Shown here: one piece after another, positions 8,321 through 19,384 of the stretch
Numbering within the stretch: position 1 is the first letter of the stretch
How the letters are laid out: the number at the start of each line of letters is the position of its first letter
DNA from: Halomonas sp. ALS9
GTDB lineage: Bacteria; Pseudomonadota; Gammaproteobacteria; Pseudomonadales; Halomonadaceae
Length of the DNA stretch: 64,000 nucleotides
Reading direction: 5' to 3'
Assembly (NCBI RefSeq): GCF_001651035.1
Contig: NZ_LXRG01000192.1
Coordinates: forward strand, 372,001 to 436,000
Program-made: the position numbers and the translations under genes
The notes under the pieces: model-generated
What the model saw: only the letters and a program-made list of their open reading frames with translations
The model's database searches: none
Told to the model about the DNA's origin: nothing

Positions 8321-8383
8321 TTGGCTTAAATTAAAAGGACAGCTGGGCACCCTAAAACTGGCATGAAAGATGCTTGGCTTAAA
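8321..8383 (+). promoter_or_regulatory. Candidate MocR operator: two TTGGCTTAAA direct repeats
   Basis: TTGGCTTAAA is present at 8321-8330 and 8374-8383, 53 bp (about five helical turns) apart, just before the MocR gene. MocR regulators such as GabR and PdxR are known to bind paired direct repeats, so this arrangement is a reasonable operator candidate. A short palindrome, AGCCAGTTGGCT (8315-8326), overlaps the first copy. Confidence 0.45.
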
Positions 8384-8414
8384 GAGAGGGGGATAATCTA
8401 AAGAGGAGGAGTGC

Positions 8415-9902
8415 ATGACTACGCTGTGTCTTGAGGTCGACCCTAACGCTGCCCCTTGCCTGCAAGAACAGCTGCGTAAAACGCTGTTAGAAGCCATTCG
8501 CACGGGCAGCTTACCCACCGAGGACGCGCTCCCCTCCTGCCGCAAGCTTTCCCAACAGCTGGGTATTTCGCGTAATACGGTAGCGATTGTTTACGAAAAA
8601 CTGGTCGAAGATGGCTATCTGGTTAGTCGCCCACGTAGCGGTTATTACTTACACCCTGATTATAATGAGCCTCAATCAGGACTAAATGCCTCTTTAACCG
8701 CAATGACGGAGAGCAGTAGCGCCTCAACCACTGCACCAAACTGGCACAAACGTATTTCCCAGCGCCCTACTAACTACCAAGGTATTCTCAAACCCGGCAA
8801 TTGGTCGGAATATGCCTATCCGTTTATTTATGGCCAGCTAGATACGCGTCTGTTCCCGCTTGCCCAATGGCGCGATGTTTCCCGGCGTTTATTAAGCTCC
8901 CAGCGCGATAAACCGTGGCTGCGCGACCGCATTGATCAGGATGACTCTTTACTCATTGAGCAACTGCGTAAGCGTATTTTGCCGCGTCGAGGTATTTTTG
9001 CCCGACCGGAAGAGATACTGATCACCATGGGAACGCAAAATGCGCTCTATTTGATTGCGCAACTGCTTTGCCATCGGGGAACGAGCGTGGCCCTGGAGTC
9101 ACCGGGTTACCGCGAGGCGATGAATGTATTTGCCCAGCGCGGCGCTAGCCTGCAGTTCCAAACCGTGGATGCAGACGGCATGTGCCTTGAGGGCTCTCAG
9201 CAGTGTGACTATCTGTATGTGATGCCCAGCCATCAGGTTCCCACGGGCGTGACCATGAGCCGTGAGAGACGCGAGGCGCTATTGGCCCAACTCCCCTACC
9301 GCGACCAAATCGTGATTGAGGATGACTACGACGCCGAGATTCACGGCGACCAGTTTGCGCTGCCCGCGCTTAAAGCCAGTGCCCAGAGTGCGCGGATTAT
9401 CTATATGGGAAGCTTATCCAAAGCACTCTCACCTGGGCTGCGTATGGGTTACGTGGTCGCGGATGCAGAGTTGATTGACGAACTACGCGCACTGCGCCGC
9501 ATGATGTACCGCCACCCACCTGCCGCGTTGCAGCACCAACTGGCGCAGTTTATTTCCCAAGGCTATTACGAGCGCTATCTCAAGCTGCATGTGGAAGAGA
9601 TCGATCAGCGCCGCGATGCCATGCGCCTCGCCATTGAACAGGCCTTGCCTGGCTGCCGAAGCCATAGCAGCAATCGCTCCAGCGCCTTCTGGCTGGAAGC
9701 AGACGCCAGCATCGATACCCAGCGGTTGGCCTGGCATGCCGCTCAACGTGGTGTGTTGATTGAACCCGGCTTTCAACACTTCTTCGATGCCGCCCCGCCG
9801 CGGCGCTTTTTCCGCTTGGGGTTTGGCGCTATCGAACGGGAACGTATAGACCCAGGCATCCAGCGCCTGGGCCTCGCCTACGATAACGCTTTAAGTACTT
9901 AA
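8415..9902 (+). CDS. MocR/GabR-type regulator (GntR HTH fused to aminotransferase fold)
   Basis: A 495-residue PLP-dependent transcription regulator. Residues about 8-75 form a GntR winged helix (LPSCRKLSQQLGISRNTVAIVYEKLVEDGYLVSRPRSGYY). The rest is a fold-type I aminotransferase-like effector domain with EDDYDAEI and the PLP lysine in GSLSKALSPGLRMGY near residue 337. Such proteins sense amino acids or PLP through the pocket and usually control a neighbouring catabolic or transport gene. Here it lies between an amino-acid importer (divergent) and an aminotransferase (convergent, 8 nt away). A strong AGGAGG site precedes the ATG. Confidence 0.92.
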   Translation: MTTLCLEVDPNAAPCLQEQLRKTLLEAIRTGSLPTEDALPSCRKLSQQLGISRNTVAIVYEKLVEDGYLVSRPRSGYYLHPDYNEPQSGLNASLTAMTESSSASTTAPNWHKRISQRPTNYQGILKPGNWSEYAYPFIYGQLDTRLFPLAQWRDVSRRLLSSQRDKPWLRDRIDQDDSLLIEQLRKRILPRRGIFARPEEILITMGTQNALYLIAQLLCHRGTSVALESPGYREAMNVFAQRGASLQFQTVDADGMCLEGSQQCDYLYVMPSHQVPTGVTMSRERREALLAQLPYRDQIVIEDDYDAEIHGDQFALPALKASAQSARIIYMGSLSKALSPGLRMGYVVADAELIDELRALRRMMYRHPPAALQHQLAQFISQGYYERYLKLHVEEIDQRRDAMRLAIEQALPGCRSHSSNRSSAFWLEADASIDTQRLAWHAAQRGVLIEPGFQHFFDAAPPRRFFRLGFGAIERERIDPGIQRLGLAYDNALST

Positions 9903-9910
9903 GTAACTTA

Positions 9911-11260
9911 TTAGCAGTTAGGTAACGCGTAGCCTTCAAACACGCGTTCAAGAATTGCCAACCCATCTTCCACCTCGGCCGCCGACACAATGCATGGCGG
10001 CACGACATGAATGCGGTTCTCGACGGTAAACACCAGCAGCCCCTGTTCCATCAATTGCTGCTTGAGCTTCAGCACTTCAGCCCCGGGCAGCGGCGTTTTG
10101 CGTACCGGGTCGCTGACCAGTTCCAGAGCGTGAAAAACGCCCAAGCCACGCCAATCGCCGATCACCGCATGCCGCTCGGCAAGCTGCTGCAATCCTTCTG
10201 CTAACAAGCCGTTACCGATCTTATCGGCATTTTCAACGATGCCCTCTTCTTCCATGGCGTCCAGGGTCGCGACTATCGCCGCCATTGCCAACGGATGACC
10301 GGAATAGGTTAGGCCGCCGACAAAAAAGTGATCATCGAAGTAGTGTGAAATAGATGCTGAAATAATCACCCCACCGGCAGGTACATAGCCGGAGTTGACC
10401 CCTTTAGCGAACACAATCAAATCCGGCGCCATATCGTAATGCTCAAAGGCGAACCAACGGCCCGTGCGACCGAAACCGGCCATCACTTCATCGAGAATCA
10501 AAACGATGCCGAACTCGTCGGCGAGTTGCCTAACGCCCTGCAGGTAGGCCTTGGGCGGTAATAACACCCCCGCAGTCCCAGGAATGGTTTCGAGCAGAAT
10601 GGCGGCGACGGCGTTGGCGCCTTCGCACTCAATTACCCGGCGTAGATGGGTTAACGCCCGCTCACACTCTTCATCTTCATCCCGCGCCCAGAACTCGCTG
10701 CGATAAAGGTAGGGGTTGAAGAAGTGCACGTGCCCGCTAGCATACTCGTTAGGCACGCGCCGCCAGTCGCCGGTGGCCGCAATCGCTGAACCAGTATTGC
10801 CGTGATAAGAACGGTAAGCAGACAGTATTTTGCTGCGCCCGGTATACAGTCGCGCCATGCGAATGGCGTTTTCATTGGCATCCGCTCCCGCATTGGTAAA
10901 AAACACCTTGCTAAAGCCTGCGGGGGCTTTGGCGATGATGCGCTTAGCCGCCTCCCCGCGGGCTAAATTGGCATGGGCCGGCGCGATGGTGCACAGGCTT
11001 GCCGCCTGGGCCTGAATCGCACTCACCACTTTAGGATGCTGATGGCCGATGTTGGTATTAACCAGCTGGCTACTAAAATCCAAATACGAATGTCCCGCGT
11101 AGTCCCAAACGCGGCAACCTTCAGCGCCCGCGATAACCATGGGATCTAAACTGCCTTGCTGGGCCCAAGAATGGAACACATACTGGCGATCCAAGCCGTG
11201 TACATAGCGGTTATCCACATCTTGGGTGGGTGGATAAGAAGCAGCAATAGTGGCATTCAT
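9911..11260 (-). CDS. Class III PLP-dependent aminotransferase
   Basis: A 449-residue omega-aminotransferase of the taurine/omega-amino acid:pyruvate group. YHGNTGSAIAATGDWRR is the typical PLP-stacking segment. ILDEVMAGFGRTG contains the PLP-binding Asp and VFAKGVNSGYVPAG the Schiff-base lysine. ATG 11260 (AGGGT upstream) is preferred over the GTG at 11269. The donor cannot be fixed from sequence; taurine, beta-alanine and other omega-amines are possible. Its position by a MocR regulator and an amino-acid importer suggests that it degrades the imported compound. Confidence 0.85.
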   Translation of the reverse strand: MNATIAASYPPTQDVDNRYVHGLDRQYVFHSWAQQGSLDPMVIAGAEGCRVWDYAGHSYLDFSSQLVNTNIGHQHPKVVSAIQAQAASLCTIAPAHANLARGEAAKRIIAKAPAGFSKVFFTNAGADANENAIRMARLYTGRSKILSAYRSYHGNTGSAIAATGDWRRVPNEYASGHVHFFNPYLYRSEFWARDEDEECERALTHLRRVIECEGANAVAAILLETIPGTAGVLLPPKAYLQGVRQLADEFGIVLILDEVMAGFGRTGRWFAFEHYDMAPDLIVFAKGVNSGYVPAGGVIISASISHYFDDHFFVGGLTYSGHPLAMAAIVATLDAMEEEGIVENADKIGNGLLAEGLQQLAERHAVIGDWRGLGVFHALELVSDPVRKTPLPGAEVLKLKQQLMEQGLLVFTVENRIHVVPPCIVSAAEVEDGLAILERVFEGYALPNC

Positions 11261-11331
11261 GGCAGGCACCCTGTTTAATCCATTAGCTAATAGTGTGCTT
11301 GCCAGCCTAGTGAGTTTGATCCTTGAGGCTG

Positions 11332-11396
11332 TAGGGCCAGTCGTAACACATCAACGGGACAGCGAATGTCACATCGGCTGTTATTATCTGGCCCTA
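11332..11396. promoter_or_regulatory. Nested inverted repeats between aminotransferase and SDR genes
   Basis: Perfect 9-bp arms TAGGGCCAG (11332-11340) and CTGGCCCTA (11388-11396) enclose a second, imperfect 23-bp palindrome at 11359-11381 (ACAGCGAATG / CATCGGCTGT). The element lies in the divergent promoter region, about 85 bp from either start codon. It is probably an operator for one or both genes, or a hairpin in a leader. Confidence 0.5.
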
Positions 11397-11465
11397 ATGG
11401 CTTGGGCCAACGTTGCTTACAGTGAGGCAACCATGGGCAATGTCGCCCTATTAAGCGTTAACTAA

Positions 11466-13177
<1,712 letters not shown>

Positions 13178-13219
13178 GCTATTTACTCGTCCTTGTAAAA
13201 TAGTCGTGCGGTCATGGTG

Positions 13220-16200
13220 CTAGGCATCAACAGGTCGCGATACCCACAGCCGATATAGCGCTGGGGTAAAGACAAACGACACTAGCGTTGCTAAGAGTAG
13301 ACCAAATCCAATAGTTTGCGCGAAGGGTGGCCAAAGACCGCCGGAAGCCACCATTAGCGGTATTAAACCAGCAAAGGTAGTGATCGTGGTCGAAACGATA
13401 TGTCGGCTGGTGGGGCCACTGATCACCGCCAGCATGGCGTCAATGTCGCCTCGGCGGGCGGCTTCATCGTCATCCAAGGCGGCAATAATGATAATGGTGG
13501 CATTAATCGCTACCCCCACCAAGCCCATAATACCAACGATAATCACAAAGCCAAACGCATGCCCGCTGAGTAGCAGCGCGACAATGCCCATCCCCATTGC
13601 CTGGGCTCCGGCTATAAAGACGATGGCGGCCCGCCGGAAGGAGTTAAAGGCCAACACCACGGTGGCTACCATGGCGATGACTAGCAACACCACCGAAGCA
13701 AGCAGCTGGCCCACGGCTTCATCACGCTCGGCAGCTTCACCACCGGTTTCAATGCGGTAGCCCCGTGGCAATTGAAACGCCCCCGAGTCCAACGCCGCCT
13801 GAAGCTTGCCATCTAGTTGAGTCATGGAGACCGCTGGCAAAGCGTCAGCCACCAGGTACCCTTGCACCAACTGAACCCGTTCCGCGTTACGGCGGGTAAT
13901 CACGCTCCAGGCAGGCATGAGCGACACCTCCGCCACCGCCGCCAGTGGCAGGCCCTCCGCTACTTGGTCGCTGACCAAGCGCAGCGCCGCCAACTGCTCG
14001 GCGTTAGTGCGCCACTCATCGGCGTAGCGTACCCGCACCGGCAGTTGCTGAGTATCCTCCAGCAGCATGCCTGCCGATTGTCCCGAGAGCGCGGCACCCA
14101 CTTGTTCCGCTAACCGCTGCGGTGTCAGCCCAACATCACTCAATGCAGTATGGTCGATATCCAGGGTTAACCTGGGCAAATCACGCTGCATGCCCGCCCG
14201 CACATGGGTGACTTGCGGCAGTTCGTGCATGAGCCCCGCCAGCTCAAGCCCCAGCGATGACAGCACCGCTAGATCATCGCCATAGACCCGTAGCTCAATC
14301 GGGGCTTTAAACGGCGGGCCCTGCTCATACTTGCGCACCACGCTTTGGGCCTGGGGGAAACGCTGATCAAGCGCCTGCTGCAGGGCGGGCACGCGCTCGT
14401 TAGTGATTTGTAACGACGCTGTATCCACCACTAGGTGCAAAAACGCTGGGTTGTTATCCTCATTGGTAAGCACGTTGTAGTACATCATCGGTGCGCTTTC
14501 ACCCACAAACGCCGAGACGCGGGTGACGCCCGGCAGCTCCCGAATCATCGCCTCGACCTCATGGGCCAGGGCTTCGCTGTTAGCCATACTGCTGGCAGGA
14601 GGCAAGCGCACCTCTATATGAAACTGATCGCGGTCTGCGGGTGGGAAAAACGCCACGTCCAGTGTAGGCATCAGCGCCATGCCACCCACCGGCACGCACA
14701 AGGTAATGATCATCGCGGCCCAGGGATGACGCAGCGCGCTACGTACCGTTCGGCGAAAACCGCGCTTAACCCTATAGCTGATGCCGCTTTCGGTTGGCGC
14801 TGGAGGTTTGTCAGCAACCTTGGCTAACAGCATGGGTGACAGTGCTGGCACCAGCAGCAACGAGACCAGATAAGAGCTTACCAGTGCAACCATCACCGCC
14901 ATGGCCAAGGGGCCTACGAACTCCCCCGCAGGGCCTGGCATCAACACAATCGGCATAAACGCCAGAATGGTGGTTAAGGTACTGGCCAATAGCGGCACTG
15001 CCAAGTGGCGCAGTGTGTCTCGGGTAGCGGCCAGCGCTGAATCGCCTTTCAAAAAACGCTCGCGCAGGGCGTTGGTCATCACAATGGCGTTATCGACCAT
15101 CAACCCCAGGGCCACAATAATGCCGGTAATGCTCATCTGGTGGATATCGATACCCAGCGGTTTGAAGAACGCCAGGGTCAGCAGAGCCGTGGCGGGAATC
15201 GCCAGTCCCACTGTCACCGCCGAGCGCCAGCCCATGGTAAGGAACAAGATCGCCACCACCAGCACCAGCCCTATCAATAGGCTAACTGCCACGTCACTCA
15301 AACGCTGATTGGTGTAACTGGCTTGCTCGAAGACTTCTTCAACCGCGATACCAATCGGTAGCTCGTCGGCAAACGCCGACAACTGCAGCTGGGCTTGTTC
15401 CACCCAGCGATCAATTCGCTGGCCGGGCGCCATACGGGCGCCGACAAATACCGCACGCTCGCCATTTAACAGGGCCACCGCGGCAGGCGGGTCTTGTACG
15501 CCGCGGCGTAGTTCAGCCAACTCGCCAAGCCTGACGGTTTGCCCCTGGCGAGTCGCCACTTCTATATCGCGCAGCCTATCAAGCGCATCGAACTCACCGC
15601 TTAGCCCCACCGTTAGCCGGTGGCCGTCGGACACCACTTCACCTGCGGTACGCCGACCGTCGCTTGCTTCAATGGTGGCCGCTAACTGCCCAACGGAAAG
15701 CCCCAAAGCATTGAGCTCAAGCGGGTTAACCTTTACTTCTACCTCCTCCCCCGCCACGCCAAAGCGGTGGGTATACTCCGTGCCAGGGACGTTTCGAAAC
15801 GCGGCTTCCAATCGCTCAGCGTAGCGCTCCATCAGTTGGGGATTGGGTGGGGCGTCCAGTGTCCAGCGCAGCGCGGCCACGATGCTAAACGCGTAACTCC
15901 GATCATCCAACAGCTCCGGCGTTTGCACGCCGTCAGGCAGCGTAGGCGCCACGTCGGCCAGCTTGTCTCGCACGCGACTCCACACCGGCGTTACGTTGGT
16001 CACAGCGTCCTCAAGCTCAAGGCTAATCACCGCAATGCCTTGGCGTGAGGTGGATTCCAGTACGCTAATCTCAGCGATGGTGCGTAGTTCATCCTCAATG
16101 GGACGCGCCACTAAAGCTTCAACCTGCTCGGGGGTGGCGCCCGGAAAAGGCGCTAATACGGTGGCCATGCGCGCCACCAAGTGAGGATCCTCCGCACGTG

Positions 16201-16294
16201 GCAAGGTTTGAATGGCCGACAGCCCGGCGACCACAAGAAGGCCCAGCGCGAGCGCTAACAGTCGTCGGTTAAATAACCACTCAAGGCGCTTCAT
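13220..16294 (-). CDS. RND family efflux pump permease
   Basis: A 1024-residue inner-membrane RND transporter with the usual repeat of one plus five hydrophobic helices in each half and two large periplasmic loops. The proton-relay region in TM4 reads GLMVDNAIVMTN, with a single conserved Asp. I place the start at ATG 16294 (the sixth codon of the longest frame), with GAGGAAG upstream, which overlaps the fusion-protein stop by 14 nt. The pair needs an outer-membrane channel of the TolC type, which is not in the window. The substrate is unknown; drugs, bile salts or organic solvents are usual for this group. Confidence 0.92.
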   Translation of the reverse strand: MKRLEWLFNRRLLALALGLLVVAGLSAIQTLPRAEDPHLVARMATVLAPFPGATPEQVEALVARPIEDELRTIAEISVLESTSRQGIAVISLELEDAVTNVTPVWSRVRDKLADVAPTLPDGVQTPELLDDRSYAFSIVAALRWTLDAPPNPQLMERYAERLEAAFRNVPGTEYTHRFGVAGEEVEVKVNPLELNALGLSVGQLAATIEASDGRRTAGEVVSDGHRLTVGLSGEFDALDRLRDIEVATRQGQTVRLGELAELRRGVQDPPAAVALLNGERAVFVGARMAPGQRIDRWVEQAQLQLSAFADELPIGIAVEEVFEQASYTNQRLSDVAVSLLIGLVLVVAILFLTMGWRSAVTVGLAIPATALLTLAFFKPLGIDIHQMSITGIIVALGLMVDNAIVMTNALRERFLKGDSALAATRDTLRHLAVPLLASTLTTILAFMPIVLMPGPAGEFVGPLAMAVMVALVSSYLVSLLLVPALSPMLLAKVADKPPAPTESGISYRVKRGFRRTVRSALRHPWAAMIITLCVPVGGMALMPTLDVAFFPPADRDQFHIEVRLPPASSMANSEALAHEVEAMIRELPGVTRVSAFVGESAPMMYYNVLTNEDNNPAFLHLVVDTASLQITNERVPALQQALDQRFPQAQSVVRKYEQGPPFKAPIELRVYGDDLAVLSSLGLELAGLMHELPQVTHVRAGMQRDLPRLTLDIDHTALSDVGLTPQRLAEQVGAALSGQSAGMLLEDTQQLPVRVRYADEWRTNAEQLAALRLVSDQVAEGLPLAAVAEVSLMPAWSVITRRNAERVQLVQGYLVADALPAVSMTQLDGKLQAALDSGAFQLPRGYRIETGGEAAERDEAVGQLLASVVLLVIAMVATVVLAFNSFRRAAIVFIAGAQAMGMGIVALLLSGHAFGFVIIVGIMGLVGVAINATIIIIAALDDDEAARRGDIDAMLAVISGPTSRHIVSTTITTFAGLIPLMVASGGLWPPFAQTIGFGLLLATLVSFVFTPALYRLWVSRPVDA

Positions 16295-17441
16295 TAGCCA
16301 CTTCCTCACTCAGCGTGACCTGCTGCCCTGGGGTAATCCGGTGGGTGCCGCTGGTAATCAGCCGCATACCCGGCGCTAGCGTACCGCGCACAAAGGCTTG
16401 GTCGCCTTCGCTGTGCAGCAGTTCTACGCTGGCCTGGGCCACACGGTAGTGATCATTTTCTAGCGGCTCGGCCACCAATACATTCCACAGGCCACGGTCA
16501 GCGGCTTGCAGGGAGTCCAACGGCACCCAGTAGCCGCTTGCGGGCTCGGTGATTGTGTAGCGCAGTTCTGCCAAATCGCCGGGCACGGCGTGGTCTGTAG
16601 CTTCCAGCGATACCACCAGCGTCTGGGTGCGGCTGTCGCTGTCAACCTGGGGCAGCCGGGCACGCACCTCTGCGCGGATCGCCTCGCCATTGACACTCAG
16701 TTCAACGGCCTCGCCTGGGGTAAACGTGGCCGCTAGCGCGGCAGGTAGGCCAAGATGCGCTTCTAACTGTTCGATATCGATAAGATCGAAAGCCGACGTT
16801 CCGCTACTCACCAGACTGCCGACACTGACATGGCGCTCGATCACCCGTCCGGTAAAGGGCGCTTTTAATGTGCTGTCATCCAAATCGGCGGTCAGGCTAT
16901 CGCGCTCGGCAGCCAGCGCCGCAAGTTGAGCCTGAAGGGTTAGCCGATCGGTACGGGCCTGATCCAGTGCGGTACGGCTGGCAAAGTTATTCTGGTTTAG
17001 CTGCGCCTCACGCTCCTCCTGTCGCTGGGCAAGGGCGAGGCTGGCACGGGCTTCTTCACTGCGCGCGGCGACCTCCGCCAAGCGGCTCTCTAATCGGCGG
17101 GTATCCAGCGTGGCCAGCACATCCCCTTGCTCAACCGCATCACCTCTGTCGGCGGACACAGCAGTGACCCGCCCCGCGGGTTCGAACGCCAGTGATACTG
17201 ACTGGCGCGCCACCACACGCCCGGTTAAGCGCACCTCCCGCTGCAGCTGTTCAGCCTGTTCCAGGGCCTCGGTCGCCACCTGCAGTAGGGCGTTATCAGC
17301 GCCTTGCTGGCGGGCCAGCTGAGCACTACTGCGCTGGCTGGTCAGGAAAAACACCGCCACCAGTGTGACACCTATCATCAGCAGCGCCGCCAACATGCCG
17401 CGTAGTCGGTGGCGCCAAGAAGACGCTAATAACCTAACCAT
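16281..17441 (-). CDS. RND periplasmic membrane-fusion protein
   Basis: A 386-residue HlyD/AcrA-type adaptor. It has one N-terminal transmembrane anchor (about residues 13-33). A first lipoyl half (VSADRGDAVEQGDVLATLD) is followed by a coiled-coil hairpin rich in Ala/Gln/Glu (about 110-185) and the second lipoyl half (LKAPFTGRVIERHVSVGSLV). Beta-barrel and membrane-proximal domains follow. It links the RND pump to an outer-membrane channel. It is cotranscribed with the pump (14-nt overlap) and divergent from a TetR regulator. Confidence 0.92.
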   Translation of the reverse strand: MVRLLASSWRHRLRGMLAALLMIGVTLVAVFFLTSQRSSAQLARQQGADNALLQVATEALEQAEQLQREVRLTGRVVARQSVSLAFEPAGRVTAVSADRGDAVEQGDVLATLDTRRLESRLAEVAARSEEARASLALAQRQEEREAQLNQNNFASRTALDQARTDRLTLQAQLAALAAERDSLTADLDDSTLKAPFTGRVIERHVSVGSLVSSGTSAFDLIDIEQLEAHLGLPAALAATFTPGEAVELSVNGEAIRAEVRARLPQVDSDSRTQTLVVSLEATDHAVPGDLAELRYTITEPASGYWVPLDSLQAADRGLWNVLVAEPLENDHYRVAQASVELLHSEGDQAFVRGTLAPGMRLITSGTHRITPGQQVTLSEEVANEAP

Positions 17442-17464
17442 AATGGCCTCGAAATGGTTTATTC

Positions 17465-17508
17465 TTGAACGATACCGTCCACTATAATACCTGTACGCGT
17501 ACGTTCAA
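17465..17508. promoter_or_regulatory. Candidate TetR operator in the pump/regulator promoter
   Basis: GTACGCGTAC (17493-17502) is a perfect palindrome. TTGAACG (17465-17471) and CGTTCAA (17502-17508) form a wider inverted pair. Both lie between the divergent pump operon and the TetR gene, where the regulator would be expected to bind. Confidence 0.5.
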
Positions 17509-17542
17509 TATTTATTTACTCGATGGGCACGGATTGCACTGG

Positions 17543-18211
17543 ATGACAGATTCTCAACATACATCGCCGGAACCAACACGCCGCGCTGGCCGACCTAAAG
17601 ATATGGCTAAACGGAATGCCATGATGGATGCGGCGGCAAGTCTGTTTTTTCGCCATGGCTTAGAGGGGGTAACGATGGAAGCCGTTGCCCGAGAAGCGGG
17701 GGTTTCCAAAGTCACCGTTTACGGCCATTTTGTAACCAAAGAGGCCCTGTTTGGCAGTGTGATCCGGCGTGAAACCACCATCATCCGCCGCGGGTTGGAT
17801 AAACTGCCCGACACCCACAGGGCGGTGCGCCAATCGCTGATCGAGGTCGGTTTAAGCCTGGTGCGCTTTTTATTAGAGCCCCATGTGCTGGCGGTTGAAC
17901 GGGTAATGACCGCCCAGGGCGAGCAGTACCCGGAGCTGCTACGGGCGTATTTCGAGGCAGGCCCCTGGGCCACTAAACAGTGGCTTCAGGAGAAATTGGA
18001 GGGGTTAGCCAACAGCGGGCACTTAACGCTTACCGCACCTCAATCTGCCGCCGACCAACTGTGCAGCATGTGGCAGGGCACGCTGGTCACAGAAGTCCGT
18101 ATGGGCGTGCGCCAACCGCCCTGTGATGAAGAGCTTCACCGCCAAATCAGCAGCGCCGTGGATGTGTTTTTGGCGGCGTATGGGAAGCCCCGACGAGATA
18201 ACGTCCACTAG
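17543..18211 (+). CDS. TetR family repressor of the RND pump
   Basis: From ATG 17543 this is a 222-residue regulator; the longer TTG start at 17465 would place coding sequence over the promoter and operator. The HTH is at about residues 25-65 (AAASLFFRHGLEGVTMEAVAREAGVSKVTVYGHFVTKEALF). The C-terminal ligand domain resembles the AefR-like TetR_C group. By position it probably represses the divergent efflux operon and is released by a pump substrate. The start codon has only a weak ribosome binding site. Confidence 0.88.
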   Translation: MTDSQHTSPEPTRRAGRPKDMAKRNAMMDAAASLFFRHGLEGVTMEAVAREAGVSKVTVYGHFVTKEALFGSVIRRETTIIRRGLDKLPDTHRAVRQSLIEVGLSLVRFLLEPHVLAVERVMTAQGEQYPELLRAYFEAGPWATKQWLQEKLEGLANSGHLTLTAPQSAADQLCSMWQGTLVTEVRMGVRQPPCDEELHRQISSAVDVFLAAYGKPRRDNVH

Positions 18212-18368
18212 GTATGTTATAGACGCGCCAGCTTGCCGTGCCCTATAGCAGAGGGTAGACAAGTCTGCCAAAAGAAACACCCAGCTAATGAGTTTTACCC
18301 ACTGCAGAGAGCATCAGTTCCAACAAAGCTTTATCTCAGAACAAGGGCATTCTTGGCGTGGTATAGCG

Positions 18369-19274
18369 TTAGGGCTCTCTTTGCAACCAGGCGTCAAAAA
18401 AGGTCATAAATGCACGCGCTTTAGCGGTTACGTGTCGTCCTGGCGGATATACCGCATAAACACCGCCTTCGGGCAGTGCCCACTCGTCAAGCACGCGTAC
18501 TAAACGTTCGGCCGCTATCTCTCGCGCCGCGGTCATATCCGGCATTACGGAAAGACCGCCGCCAGCGACCATCAGCGCGACTAAACTCGCCGTTGAATTG
18601 GCCGCTAACCCTGCGCTCATTTGCACCTCATACCGCTCATCGCGTCGCTGAAAAGCCCAGGTTAACGGCGCTTTTAGCGGTGTAAATGCGATCCACGCAT
18701 GGGCTTCCAGCGCCTTGGGATGTGTGGGTATGCCGTGGCGTTTCAGGTAATCAGGAGCAGCCACCACATGCTGTTGAAAAGTGCCTATCCGACGGGCGCG
18801 TAGCGTGGAGTCTTTTAGCCAGCCTAAACGAAACGCTAAATCGATACCCTCCTGAACCATATCGCTTACTTGGTCGCCGCTACGTAGTTGTATGTGTAGT
18901 GCCGAGTGCAAACGACTGAACGCCACCACCGCTTCGCTCAACACCCCGGCGGCGTAATCTTCAGGGGCCGTGATACGCAGCTCGCCGTGCAACTGTTGTG
19001 TGTCACTCACGGCACTGGCAAGCGCCCCCTGTAGATCGGTTAACAGCGGATGGCACTGATGATAAAGCGCCTCGCCGGCCTGGGTAAGCTGAACCCGCCG
19101 CGTGGTACGAAGGAACAGCGTTACCCCCAGTCGCGTCTCCAACTGCCGAATTTGCAGGCTTACCCGGGTTTTTGTGCAGCCTAGCCGCTCCGCTGCCTTG
19201 GTAAAGCTGCCGGCTTCCACCAGGGCGATAAAGATCGGCAAACCGTTTAAATCGAACTCGCTGGCGGTGGTCAT
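18369..19274 (-). CDS. LysR family regulator
   Basis: A 301-residue LysR-type regulator with the N-terminal winged HTH (FIALVEAGSFTKAAERLGCTKTRVSLQIRQLETRLGVTLF, residues 14-53) and a substrate-binding-like effector domain. It is of the CrgA/DmlR-like subgroup common in proteobacteria. It diverges from an NAD(P)-binding reductase gene, which is the likely target. Confidence 0.9.
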   Translation of the reverse strand: MTTASEFDLNGLPIFIALVEAGSFTKAAERLGCTKTRVSLQIRQLETRLGVTLFLRTTRRVQLTQAGEALYHQCHPLLTDLQGALASAVSDTQQLHGELRITAPEDYAAGVLSEAVVAFSRLHSALHIQLRSGDQVSDMVQEGIDLAFRLGWLKDSTLRARRIGTFQQHVVAAPDYLKRHGIPTHPKALEAHAWIAFTPLKAPLTWAFQRRDERYEVQMSAGLAANSTASLVALMVAGGGLSVMPDMTAAREIAAERLVRVLDEWALPEGGVYAVYPPGRHVTAKARAFMTFFDAWLQREP

Positions 19275-19285
19275 TTAGAGCCCTA

Positions 19286-19300
19286 TTGTTATGAAAACAA
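19286..19300. promoter_or_regulatory. Candidate LysR box
   Basis: TTGTT-N5-AACAA (19286-19300) is a dyad with a T-N11-A core, 12 bp before the LysR start codon. It is the form expected for an autoregulatory LysR site. Confidence 0.4.
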
Positions 19301-19384
19301 CAACAGTAAATTACGTTAATGGCTATTTTTCAAATCAATAACGCGTACGACAATGCAGCGACTACCCACTGAAGGAGTACTACG

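Noticed and set aside
13380..15308. Several 90-135 residue plus-strand frames opposite the RND pump gene
   Set aside because: Low-complexity Ala/Thr/Ser-rich frames antisense to a conserved transporter; typical shadows.
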